Positions 1-6,083 of a stretch of DNA of 6,233 nt are shown one piece after another. The DNA is from Dehalococcoidia bacterium (lineage in GTDB: Bacteria; Chloroflexota; Dehalococcoidia; GIF9; UBA5629). Both the position numbers and the translations under genes were made by a program. The stretch is taken from positions 1 to 6,233 of the forward strand of contig JAFGLP010000166.1 in assembly GCA_016927965.1 (NCBI GenBank), read 5' to 3'. Below the pieces are notes generated by a model, which saw only the letters and a program-made list of their open reading frames with translations, searched no databases and was not told the origin of the DNA. How positions within the stretch are numbered: position 1 is the stretch's first letter; every line of letters begins with the position of its first letter.

Positions 1-225
1 TAATGGACCCTTTCGATATAGTATCTTTCAGATATTATATCACTGGGTACCGGTGGGACATATGTCAGGATGGTATATACTATTTACGCTTAAAATTCCT
101 ATAAAAAATTTGTTTTTAGGCTAAAATTTGAGGTTGGTTTTGCCTGTCAGCTATAAAAATTGCTGCTTGTGGAGACAAAACGGTGTCAGGATTCCCTGAT
201 GAATTTATCGCTAGTGATTGAATTA
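1..225. other. AT-rich flank downstream of the large gene, no supported gene
   Basis: No coding region is recognised. Three possible hairpins are visible: 15-25/31-41 (11 bp with one G-U pair), 98-120 (CCTA/TAGG plus an A/T stem with a bulge), and 186-190/195-199 (5 bp). Short frames are open on both strands near the left edge, but none has a recognisable product or visible ribosome site. Confidence 0.5.
186..199 (-). terminator. Weak candidate terminator after the large gene
   Basis: On the minus strand TCAGG-GAAT-CCTGA forms a 5-bp stem 26 nt past the stop codon, followed after 5 nt by TTTT. The stem is short and the T-run poor, so this is only the best nearby candidate. Confidence 0.2.
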
Positions 226-3200
226 TTAGTCAGTACCGACAAGCCAGTTGTCGCACAGGATTTTCAGTTCCTCAAATGTGATAGTTTTATCAGCGGGCAA
301 GGCGATGTCGCAAATTTGGTTGTAATTTAATTCACCTTCCTCAGCGAGCCAGGTATCTGCCAAAATTGCATAGTCAGTAAAATCAACATCGCAGTCTGTG
401 TCAAAATCACCGAGTAAGCGGTATGAAAATTCATAAGCTCCCATATCAGGATTTAAGAAAGCCGGGAAGCTGCATGTTCCAATCATTACACGCTTTCTGC
501 CATCAAGGGCATAGGGTATAAGCTCTGTCGTATCACCGTCATTATCCATATCCGTAACATCTTGCGGCAATACTGATATACTTCCCGCGTCAATACAAGG
601 TGAGCCTGCGCCCAGACGATAATCGCCGCCGGCAGGATTAACGAATAACGGGTTTTGGCTGATATTGCCAATACCCGGCTTAATACCGCCTTGAATATTG
701 CTGTAGGAGACGGTTACTCCACCCTGCTCTTCTTTATAGATTTCATCACCGGAACCCCAGAGAATACAGTTGTTAAGTACCACTTCACTCACTCCCACGC
801 ATATTCCATCACCATAGTCTGCGGTGTTTCCACTAAATGTACAGTTACTAAGCGTTAAAAAGCCGTTGTAGTAGTAATGAAATAATCCGCCACCCTTAAC
901 AGCATGGTTACCGCTGAAAACGCAGTTAGTCACTATTCCATCTGACTCCTCAAAAAATATCCCGCCGCCTACACCGGCAGCATTTCTGTTAAAAATACAA
1001 TTTGTAAGGTAAGGTTCGGAAAGATCGAAGCCATATATTCCGCCTCCCTGTTCTTGCGACGAATTGTTGTTGAATACACAGTTGCTGATTTTAAGGCTGG
1101 TATGCGAACAATATATGCCTCCTCCTCTAGTCTCAGGATTATGATTATATGTTGGTGGGCCTGGAAGTTTAGCGTTGCCTGCGGTAATGCTAAAGCCGTC
1201 AAGAATCGTCTCGTTGCCTACATATGAAACGGTTACAACACTGCGGCAGTTGTCTGCGCGAGAAAGGTCGTTCAGCAAATCGCAAGGATCTTCCACATAA
1301 ACATCATTTCCATCGAGGTCGCCGGAGAGGATGGATTCATACGTTTCAATATCCCGTTCGTTGGGGTCTCTTGTTCCGCAGCCTGCAAAACCGCCGCCTA
1401 AGGACAGTTCATTGAACAGCCTGAAACTTGCATTTGGATCCCCGCTGCCATTAGGATAAGTACGGTCTCGGTCAGGCTGATAAGTACCGCCTGCAACCAG
1501 AACAGCTACAGGTTTCGAGCCGGCATTAGCATCATTAAGTGCCTCCTGCAGCGTGGTATAGGCATCGCACCAGTTCAATCCTCTACCAGAACCTGTTGCG
1601 GTATCATCGACATAAATTGTTCTGGCTATTTCAAGCTCATTGCTGCAGCAGGGATCACCGTCTTCTATGCCGTCGTTGGGCGTTATACACGCCTGCCACT
1701 TATCACCGGGCTGTGTCTCTTCACTTACGATAATATCATTGCCCAAATAAAGCTGGTAAACCTGTTCTGCCGATAATGCCCGGTCACAAACTCTCAACAA
1801 TGAAATATCCATCTCAGTCGATTCGTTATGAATATCACTATCGCCTATCATAAGGGTTCTGTTTAAATTCTGATTCATCGGCCCGGAAGGGTCGGTGTTG
1901 GTAACGATCTGCTCATCGCCATTTACATAAAGTGTAACTGTTTCGCTGTCGTAAGTGCCGACAAGATGATACCAATCGCCTATGGTCATTGGATCGCCAA
2001 CTGCAGCATATGTTGTACTGCCTCTTTCTATGGCGAACTTCGGTTTATCGTCACTGCCGGCATTGGTAAAGTTCAGTTCCCACATATTACTTCCGGCAGA
2101 AGGCCCCCCGGAATACCACATACATACTCCAAATGTATTTGTCCATTGATAGCTGGGTTCAAGTTTTCTGGCCCACATTTCAACACTGAAATTACTTCGC
2201 ATTTCCTGGCTCATCTTAAAATCAGGAACTTCGATACGATGGCTTCCCGTCCCATCGAGATAGTAGCTGCTCCATCCGTCATGCCCTCCGTCAGGTTCCC
2301 AGGCCGCCCCTAAAACATCTGCATTGTTCGGTTCACTTGAATAATCCAGTGCAAGGAGACTTTCATCACCTGAATGCGCTTCAAAAGGCATATTCAAAAC
2401 CGCCATTGAATTACCATCCACTTTCCAGTCAATAATCGCTTTGCACGGGTCACCGTCCGCGTCTGAAATTGTATAATTAACGGTTAAATCCTCAATGTCC
2501 GAATTCAGGCCGTATTCGGAAACTAATTCAATTGAATCGACTGTCGGCAGCTGATCCATAATCGTAAGCTCATTGCTACAGCAGGGATCGCCATCCTCTC
2601 TTCCATCATTTGGGGTTATACATGTCTTCCAAGTTTCGCCGACATGGGTTTCTTCGGCTGCGAGAAAAGCCGTATTGCCCTGAGATATTGCAACGATCTG
2701 CTCTTCTGATAAGGCTCTGTCAAAATACATCAATTCATCAATAATACCGTTGTACCACCTCCTATAGTCGCCAGCGTATAAATAGGCGGAACCGATATAT
2801 AAATCATAATCACCAAAATTCGCCGGAGCAGTCGCCGCCGTTGTCCCAACCAACTGGCCATTGACATAAAGCAATATTTTTTCTCCATCCCAGCCGAACG
2901 CGACATGAGTTAACTCATTCATAGGTATCGAACCACTATCAGAATACAGCCATTGAGTATTATTGTCGGCATCATAGAACCACGCAGCAACACGCTGTTC
3001 GCTTTCTTCATAATACATTCCCCATTGACAGGAATTAGTGGTTCTGGCTTTACCGAAAATATGCTGCTGATTCGGTGTTAGATGACTTCCTCCGTCACCC
3101 AGAACCTTAAACCACAATGTCCAGGTGAAAGGGGCAGTGGTGTTAAAACTTCGAGAAGTGGGTATCCAGGAATATCCTGTCAAACCATTGTACTGATTAG

Positions 3201-4710
3201 CTGCTCCACCATCATATCCTCCGTTATCAACCCATGTTACACCACCTACATCCGTAGCATCGTTACCGTAACCCGAGTAATCCTTACCATTATCAGCATC
3301 GGTGTCGTTAACTCTCTCAAATGGTATATTAAGAAGTGTTATCGAATTACCGTCTTTGAGCCAGTTAATAACAGGCTTAACATCATCCAGGTCTGCATCG
3401 AACAAGTCATAGCTGACAGTCAAGTCATCATTATGCAAATTCTGGCCGGAGCTGCTGTGTAAATCCACATTGCTGACCTCAGGCAGATGATTACAGGTTG
3501 CGTTTTCAAGATTAATGTCAAGCGTGTACCAGTTCCTTGTTCCTAGTGTACAATTCATTACAAGAAGATATGCATAGCCGTCATAATCAAATGAATGCGT
3601 GACACTTTCATTATCGTTTTCACTCATACTATATTTAACTCTATCATATGAGGCATCGTCTAGTTCTATATCTATATTTCCCATATCATGGATAAAACGG
3701 CAATTAACGGTAAGAGTACTGCTGGTGCAAACCGGTATTCTGTAAATGTCGACGGAATCCATTAGGAGTGAGGATGCAACCAATCCGTAAACAGAAGTAT
3801 TGATATTGACGGGGATTTTGGTTGCTGTCTCGAAAGTTTCATTATCCTCATAATCGTCATCTTCGGTCGGCGGCAAATATAACGCAACAGCATGAGGGTT
3901 AATGGATGGTACTAATGTCTCCTGATTAGTTCCATCAAGATTTGCCCTTTTTAGCTCATGGCTCCCTAAATTAGCGTAATAAATCTTCCAGCCGGAACTA
4001 TCTATGGCAATCCCCAAGGGGAAGGTCAAACCGGCAATAACTTCACAGGGATCCGAACCGTCTAAATTAACTGACTTTATTTTATTTAGTAACCCATCTG
4101 ACCAATAAATCCTGTTATTAATATTAGAAATATCCAAGCTGGAAGGGGCATGTATATCCTCGGTCACTATATCCTGGATATTATTGCCATTAAGATCAGC
4201 TTTGCTGATAGTATTAGTACTGTCGCCCCAGTAAATTTTGCCGCCTGCTACATCAAGTGCCAAACCCTCCGGAGCTGACAAACCTGTAACCAAATCACAA
4301 GGATCAGAACCATCAAGATTAGCCCGACCAATTTTACCGCCGTTTTCCTCTGTCCAGTATATCTTGCTCCCATCTGTATCTATCTCAATTTCCACAGGAC
4401 TGTTTAAACCAGTAAGAATAACCTCCCTCTCCGTGCCGTCTAAATTGGCACGAGAAATATTGCCAGATAATAAATGATTCGCCCAGTATATCTTGCCTCT
4501 GATACTGTCTATAGCAATGCCAAAAACATCACAGGCATCAGCAACAATATCCTCAACGCTTCCACTTCCGTCCAGGTTTACCCGTTTGACCTTGTGGCTG
4601 TAATCATCTGAAAAATAGACCTTGCCCGACTCTGCAAAAACAGGGACACTAAAGAAAATTGAAGATATGCCGATTACCACAACTGTTTTTAGAAATGATT
4701 TCTTTGCCAT
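226..4710 (-). CDS. Large secreted mosaic surface protein: YWTD propeller, PPC-like, two LamG-like modules, parallel beta-helix, dockerin-like tail
   Basis: Encodes 1494 residues. The ATG at 4710 is preferred because TGGAGA lies about 9 nt upstream and the product then begins with a good signal peptide (residues 1-26: basic MAKK, hydrophobic core, VFA/ES cleavage); a TTG at 4740 would add ten residues but has no visible ribosome site. Domains in order: six YWTD-like repeats (about 30-262); a PPC-like beta domain (about 287-400, starting YEDNETFETA); two tandem copies of an Ig-like plus LamG-like module (406-717 and 721-1028); a right-handed beta-helix (about 1030-1370); a segment with AGSPCIDAG and DMGAYEF; and a dockerin-like end (1434-1494). 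Known families of these types bind proteins or polysaccharides. No catalytic motif is recognised, so a role in adhesion or glycan binding at the cell surface or outside the cell is inference. The gene is complete, monocistronic as far as the window shows, and has its own leader. Confidence 0.93.
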   Translation of the reverse strand: MAKKSFLKTVVVIGISSIFFSVPVFAESGKVYFSDDYSHKVKRVNLDGSGSVEDIVADACDVFGIAIDSIRGKIYWANHLLSGNISRANLDGTEREVILTGLNSPVEIEIDTDGSKIYWTEENGGKIGRANLDGSDPCDLVTGLSAPEGLALDVAGGKIYWGDSTNTISKADLNGNNIQDIVTEDIHAPSSLDISNINNRIYWSDGLLNKIKSVNLDGSDPCEVIAGLTFPLGIAIDSSGWKIYYANLGSHELKRANLDGTNQETLVPSINPHAVALYLPPTEDDDYEDNETFETATKIPVNINTSVYGLVASSLLMDSVDIYRIPVCTSSTLTVNCRFIHDMGNIDIELDDASYDRVKYSMSENDNESVTHSFDYDGYAYLLVMNCTLGTRNWYTLDINLENATCNHLPEVSNVDLHSSSGQNLHNDDLTVSYDLFDADLDDVKPVINWLKDGNSITLLNIPFERVNDTDADNGKDYSGYGNDATDVGGVTWVDNGGYDGGAANQYNGLTGYSWIPTSRSFNTTAPFTWTLWFKVLGDGGSHLTPNQQHIFGKARTTNSCQWGMYYEESEQRVAAWFYDADNNTQWLYSDSGSIPMNELTHVAFGWDGEKILLYVNGQLVGTTAATAPANFGDYDLYIGSAYLYAGDYRRWYNGIIDELMYFDRALSEEQIVAISQGNTAFLAAEETHVGETWKTCITPNDGREDGDPCCSNELTIMDQLPTVDSIELVSEYGLNSDIEDLTVNYTISDADGDPCKAIIDWKVDGNSMAVLNMPFEAHSGDESLLALDYSSEPNNADVLGAAWEPDGGHDGWSSYYLDGTGSHRIEVPDFKMSQEMRSNFSVEMWARKLEPSYQWTNTFGVCMWYSGGPSAGSNMWELNFTNAGSDDKPKFAIERGSTTYAAVGDPMTIGDWYHLVGTYDSETVTLYVNGDEQIVTNTDPSGPMNQNLNRTLMIGDSDIHNESTEMDISLLRVCDRALSAEQVYQLYLGNDIIVSEETQPGDKWQACITPNDGIEDGDPCCSNELEIARTIYVDDTATGSGRGLNWCDAYTTLQEALNDANAGSKPVAVLVAGGTYQPDRDRTYPNGSGDPNASFRLFNELSLGGGFAGCGTRDPNERDIETYESILSGDLDGNDVYVEDPCDLLNDLSRADNCRSVVTVSYVGNETILDGFSITAGNAKLPGPPTYNHNPETRGGGIYCSHTSLKISNCVFNNNSSQEQGGGIYGFDLSEPYLTNCIFNRNAAGVGGGIFFEESDGIVTNCVFSGNHAVKGGGLFHYYYNGFLTLSNCTFSGNTADYGDGICVGVSEVVLNNCILWGSGDEIYKEEQGGVTVSYSNIQGGIKPGIGNISQNPLFVNPAGGDYRLGAGSPCIDAGSISVLPQDVTDMDNDGDTTELIPYALDGRKRVMIGTCSFPAFLNPDMGAYEFSYRLLGDFDTDCDVDFTDYAILADTWLAEEGELNYNQICDIALPADKTITFEELKILCDNWLVGTD
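229..420 (-). other. Dockerin-like C-terminal domain with one canonical calcium loop
   Basis: The last 64 residues of the large protein contain GDFDTDCDVDFTDYAILAD, which places Asp at positions 1, 3, 5 and 12 of an EF-hand-like loop followed by a helix ending in TWL. A second half (CDIALPADKTITFEEL...CDNWL) keeps the helix and the closing WL but has lost most calcium ligands. Paired halves of this form resemble type I dockerins, which in cellulosomes dock to cohesins. No cohesin is in this window, and in planctomycetes such tails may have another anchoring role, so its function here is unknown. Confidence 0.65.
766..1125 (-). repeat. Right-handed parallel beta-helix rungs
   Basis: Within the large protein, GGGIY/GGGIF/GGGLF occurs at residues 1196, 1222, 1248 and 1273, a spacing of 25-26 residues. 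Between them sit N-C-hydrophobic-F-x-x-N turns (NCVFNNN, NCIFNRN, NCVFSGN, NCTFSGN), with a fifth related NCILWG. This is the pattern of right-handed beta-helix, pectate-lyase-like repeats, with Asn and Cys stacked at fixed rung positions. The domain is introduced by TIYVDDTATGSG...W-x-x-AY-TTLQEAL about 165 residues earlier, a common start for such proteins. No catalytic residues of polysaccharide lyases are recognised. Confidence 0.8.
1627..3495 (-). repeat. Tandem duplication of an about 312-residue Ig-like + LamG-like module
   Basis: Copy A is residues 406-717 (2560-3495) and copy B is residues 721-1028 (1627-2550). Each begins with an Ig-like stretch (DLTVSYDLFDAD / DLTVNYTISDAD), continues with a W-x-x-DGNS...LN-I/M-PFE strand, then a LamG-like (concanavalin-like) domain containing Y-V-N-G and ending DRALSEEQ / DRALSAEQ, and closes with a Cys-rich linker (CITPNDG, then EDGDPCCSNEL). 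Equivalent motifs are offset by 311-312 residues. The closing linker is similar at DNA level too: agctcattgct at 1634-1644 and 2567-2577 are exactly 933 bases apart. The LamG cores have diverged much more than the linkers, so this is an old duplication or one with strong constraint on the linker. Confidence 0.85.
3510..3852 (-). other. PPC-like (bacterial pre-peptidase C-terminal type) domain region
   Basis: Residues about 287-400 of the large protein start with YEDNETFETATKI, followed by SVDIYRIPV, LTVNCRF, a GNIDIELDDA strand and a closing WYTLDINL. This order (N-x-T start, D-x-Y/F strand, D-x-D-x-x-L strand, Y-T-L end) is that of the PPC domain found in many secreted proteins. It is acidic and links the propeller to the LamG modules. 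The assignment rests on motif order only; a profile search would settle it. Confidence 0.65.
3928..4623 (-). repeat. Six YWTD-like beta-propeller repeats
   Basis: Six copies of a KIYW...IxRANLDG pattern occur at residues 30-49, 73-93, 116-135, 158-176, 200-219 and 242-261 of the large protein, spaced 42-43 residues apart. The first reads KVYFSDD...VNLDGS and the last KIYYANL...ANLDGT, so the outer copies have drifted from the YW core. Six blades is the number in the LDL-receptor-type YWTD propeller, so the set should close into one complete propeller. It directly follows the signal peptide and is probably a binding domain. Confidence 0.85.
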
Positions 4711-4714
4711 TTTC

Positions 4715-4761
4715 CCATTCTCCAGTAATTGTAAGACCAAAATTAACCCTATGGAGAATGG
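4715..4761 (-). promoter_or_regulatory. SD-sequestering inverted repeat ahead of the large gene
   Basis: On the minus strand CCATTCTCCA (4761-4752) is a perfect 10-base reverse complement of TGGAGAATGG (4724-4715), separated by 27 nt. The downstream arm contains GGAG, the only good Shine-Dalgarno sequence for the ATG at 4710. A transcript could therefore fold so that the ribosome site is paired. The pairing is direct from sequence; that it regulates translation is inference. Confidence 0.6.
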
Positions 4762-4775
4762 CTAAAAAAACGCAT
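4749..4775 (-). CDS. Possible 8-codon leader peptide (MRFFSHSP) upstream of the large gene
   Basis: ATG at 4775 is followed by seven sense codons and TAG at 4749-4751. AGGAGG lies 9 nt upstream of this ATG, a stronger ribosome site than that of the main gene. The last codons (AGC CAT TCT CCA) contain the whole anti-SD arm of the inverted repeat that can mask the main ribosome site, and the stop follows immediately. A ribosome on these codons would keep the main SD free. The short length means chance cannot be excluded, and there is no direct evidence of translation. Confidence 0.4.
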   Translation of the reverse strand: MRFFSHSP

Positions 4776-4779
4776 TTCA

Positions 4780-4800
4780 GCTATCCTCCTCCAGGATAGC
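4780..4800 (-). promoter_or_regulatory. Leader hairpin with GGAGG in its loop
   Basis: GCTATCCT and AGGATAGC form a perfect 8-bp stem around the 5-nt loop GGAGG (minus strand). The loop and the first bases of the 3' arm make the AGGAGG ribosome site of the putative leader peptide. Seven T residues (4764-4770) follow, but only after 9 nt, so it is a poor match to an intrinsic terminator; a role in presenting or limiting the leader-peptide ribosome site is more likely. Confidence 0.5.
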
Positions 4801-4820
4801 CATTTATATTCGATTTTTTT

Positions 4821-4848
4821 ATTCTACCATAAATCCACCTATTTGCAA
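4821..4848 (-). promoter_or_regulatory. Candidate sigma70-type promoter for the large gene
   Basis: On the minus strand TTGCAA (4848-4843) and TAGAAT (4826-4821) are separated by 16 nt, giving 4/6 and 5/6 matches to the -35 and -10 consensus. Transcription would start near 4814 and give a leader of about 100 nt that contains both leader hairpins and the 8-codon ORF. The -35 box lies about 18 bp beyond the end of the transposase remnant. Confidence 0.45.
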
Positions 4849-4865
4849 GCAAAAAATGCTCAAAC

Positions 4866-5444
4866 TTAGGGGTTTTCTCGTAAGCTTTTCCACAGTAAAT
4901 CCTTGTGAAGCCAGAAACAGGTATTTATTGCTTCGGTCATGCCTCCTAACAAACGGTACAAAAGAAAATCCGGATCATTCGGTAGCGGCTAACTGAGATA
5001 AACTAAACGATGGCAAATGTTCGGATGTTCTTCAACGAACCAGCTTAAATAAATCATCACCAACACCGCTAACAAGACCAGCCGACAGATCGCAGACCAA
5101 CGAAACGTTCGGATCTTTTCAAGATTCACCTGACTCTTGAGAAAGCGAATTCCTTCTTCACATTCCCATCTTCGGATATAGAAACGCAATACACGTTTTG
5201 CATCTTTAAGATTTTCTACAGGCAAATTTGTTAACAGCATCATCGGCTTATCAACTCCGGCAAGTCGAGAAACAACCAGTGTCAAATCTTCATCTCGACC
5301 GGGCAGACGAACTTTCACCCAGCCTATCTGTGTAATACGAAGCGCTGGTTTGCCGTGACGTTTGACGAGCTTATGAAAGCGATGGCCAGTTGGAGTTTGC
5401 TCGGCAAGTTTCTCTGCCCGAAGCGGCAGCCCTTGTCCAGAACC
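4866..5444 (-). pseudogene. IS4-family transposase remnant, 5'-truncated and amber-interrupted
   Basis: The open frame begins after an in-frame TAG at 5445-5447 and gives about 151 residues before a TAG at 4989-4991, then 40 more in the same frame (PLPNDPDFLLYRLLGG...) to TAA at 4866-4868. It carries the IS4-family Y-x2-R-x3-E-x6-K signature in YIRRWECEEGIRFLK (catalytic Glu codon at 5157-5159), preceded by LLTNLP and GRDEDLTLVVSR. IS4-type transposases usually have about 350-450 residues with DDE catalysis; here the N-terminal half with both catalytic Asp residues is missing. The PDxxFLLYRLLGG stretch after the amber resembles a normal C-terminus, so the stop looks like a nonsense mutation. 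The remnant cannot catalyse transposition. Confidence 0.85.
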
Positions 5445-6083
5445 GCTATAAAACCGGTCAAAGTAAACATAAGTGCATTTGTGTCGGCACCCAAAACGAT
5501 TTTATCACCCAGCAGGATTAATTTTGATGAAATTGTCGTTAATACCTCTGCTGAGAAAATCATCAGAATAGTTAATAAAGATGATAAAGACCCCGATTGG
5601 GAAATTCAACAGGTAAAAACATCCTCGCCGTTGCTCAAAGCTGAATATCAGCCGACTCGCGGACAAATTACGTGCCTGCTTCTTAATAAGGCCCCAATTG
5701 GCCCTTTTGAAGAAAAAGTTATTGTTGTAATAAAAGACCCAAACGGTATCTCACATAAAGAAATCCCTATAACAGGCAGGGTCATAGGCCCTTTAAAGGT
5801 CAAACCCCAAAGGCTATTTCTGGGCAATATTAAAAAGAACCAGTTACTCAAGGCTCGGTTTAGTATATCAAGTCTAAAAAAGGGTTCCACTTTTACTATT
5901 TCTCCCGTAGGCAATACCATGATGCTTAAGCTGGTACGGCAAAAAAAGGACTCGTCTGAGTATAGCGTTGAAATTGAGGCTCCAGACAAGCAAGGGTTTT
6001 TTAAAGGGCAGATTGTGTTGAAAACTGATTTGGAGGAGCAGCCCTTTTTATATATACCGTATGCTGGATTTGTGAAAAATTAG
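5445..6083 (+). pseudogene. C-terminal fragment of a DUF1573-like Ig-fold protein
   Basis: From about 5451 the plus strand encodes about 208 residues in two Ig-like beta repeats. Each begins with a P-S/Q-R-L/I-x-F strand (LSPSRINFDEI at 5502 and KVKPQRLFLGNI at 5796, 99 residues apart), and the first ends in EIPITGRVIGP. This is the style of DUF1573 proteins common in planctomycetes, thought to be exported or periplasmic with unknown function. The frame stays open back to a GTG at 5355, but the residues before about 5445 are antisense to the transposase remnant, and no signal peptide or convincing ribosome site is present. The natural N-terminus has been lost. It could in theory still be expressed from a start inside the remnant, but a dead fragment is more likely. 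Confidence 0.7.

Noticed and set aside
3..104. 33-codon plus-strand ORF at the left edge
   Set aside because: Other frames and the opposite strand are equally open here, no product is recognised, and no upstream sequence is available to judge a ribosome site.
655..3462. Several plus-strand and other-frame ORFs of 60-126 codons inside the large gene
   Set aside because: They are shadows of the continuous minus-strand domain structure and have no recognisable motifs.
4711..4740. TTG start at 4740 for the large protein, adding ten residues
   Set aside because: No ribosome site precedes it, and ATG at 4710 has TGGAGA at good spacing and starts a clean signal peptide.
4764..4800. Hairpin plus T7 as an intrinsic terminator ahead of the large gene
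   Set aside because: The T-run starts 9 nt after the stem, too far for a standard terminator, though weak attenuation cannot be excluded.
4777..4803. Another 8-codon ORF (MAILEEDS) in the leader
   Set aside because: It lies almost at the predicted transcript start, has no ribosome site, and is formed by the hairpin stem itself.
4989..4991. Pyrrolysine or programmed readthrough at the TAG in the transposase
   Set aside because: The gene has already lost its 5' half and catalytic Asp residues, so a nonsense mutation in a dead gene is simpler.
5355..5444. GTG at 5355 as the true start of the plus-strand DUF1573-like protein
   Set aside because: The first 30 residues are antisense to transposase sequence, do not look like a signal peptide, and have no good ribosome site.
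5324..5563. 79-codon minus-strand ORF crossing the junction
   Set aside because: It runs out of frame across both the transposase and DUF1573 sequence and resembles neither family.
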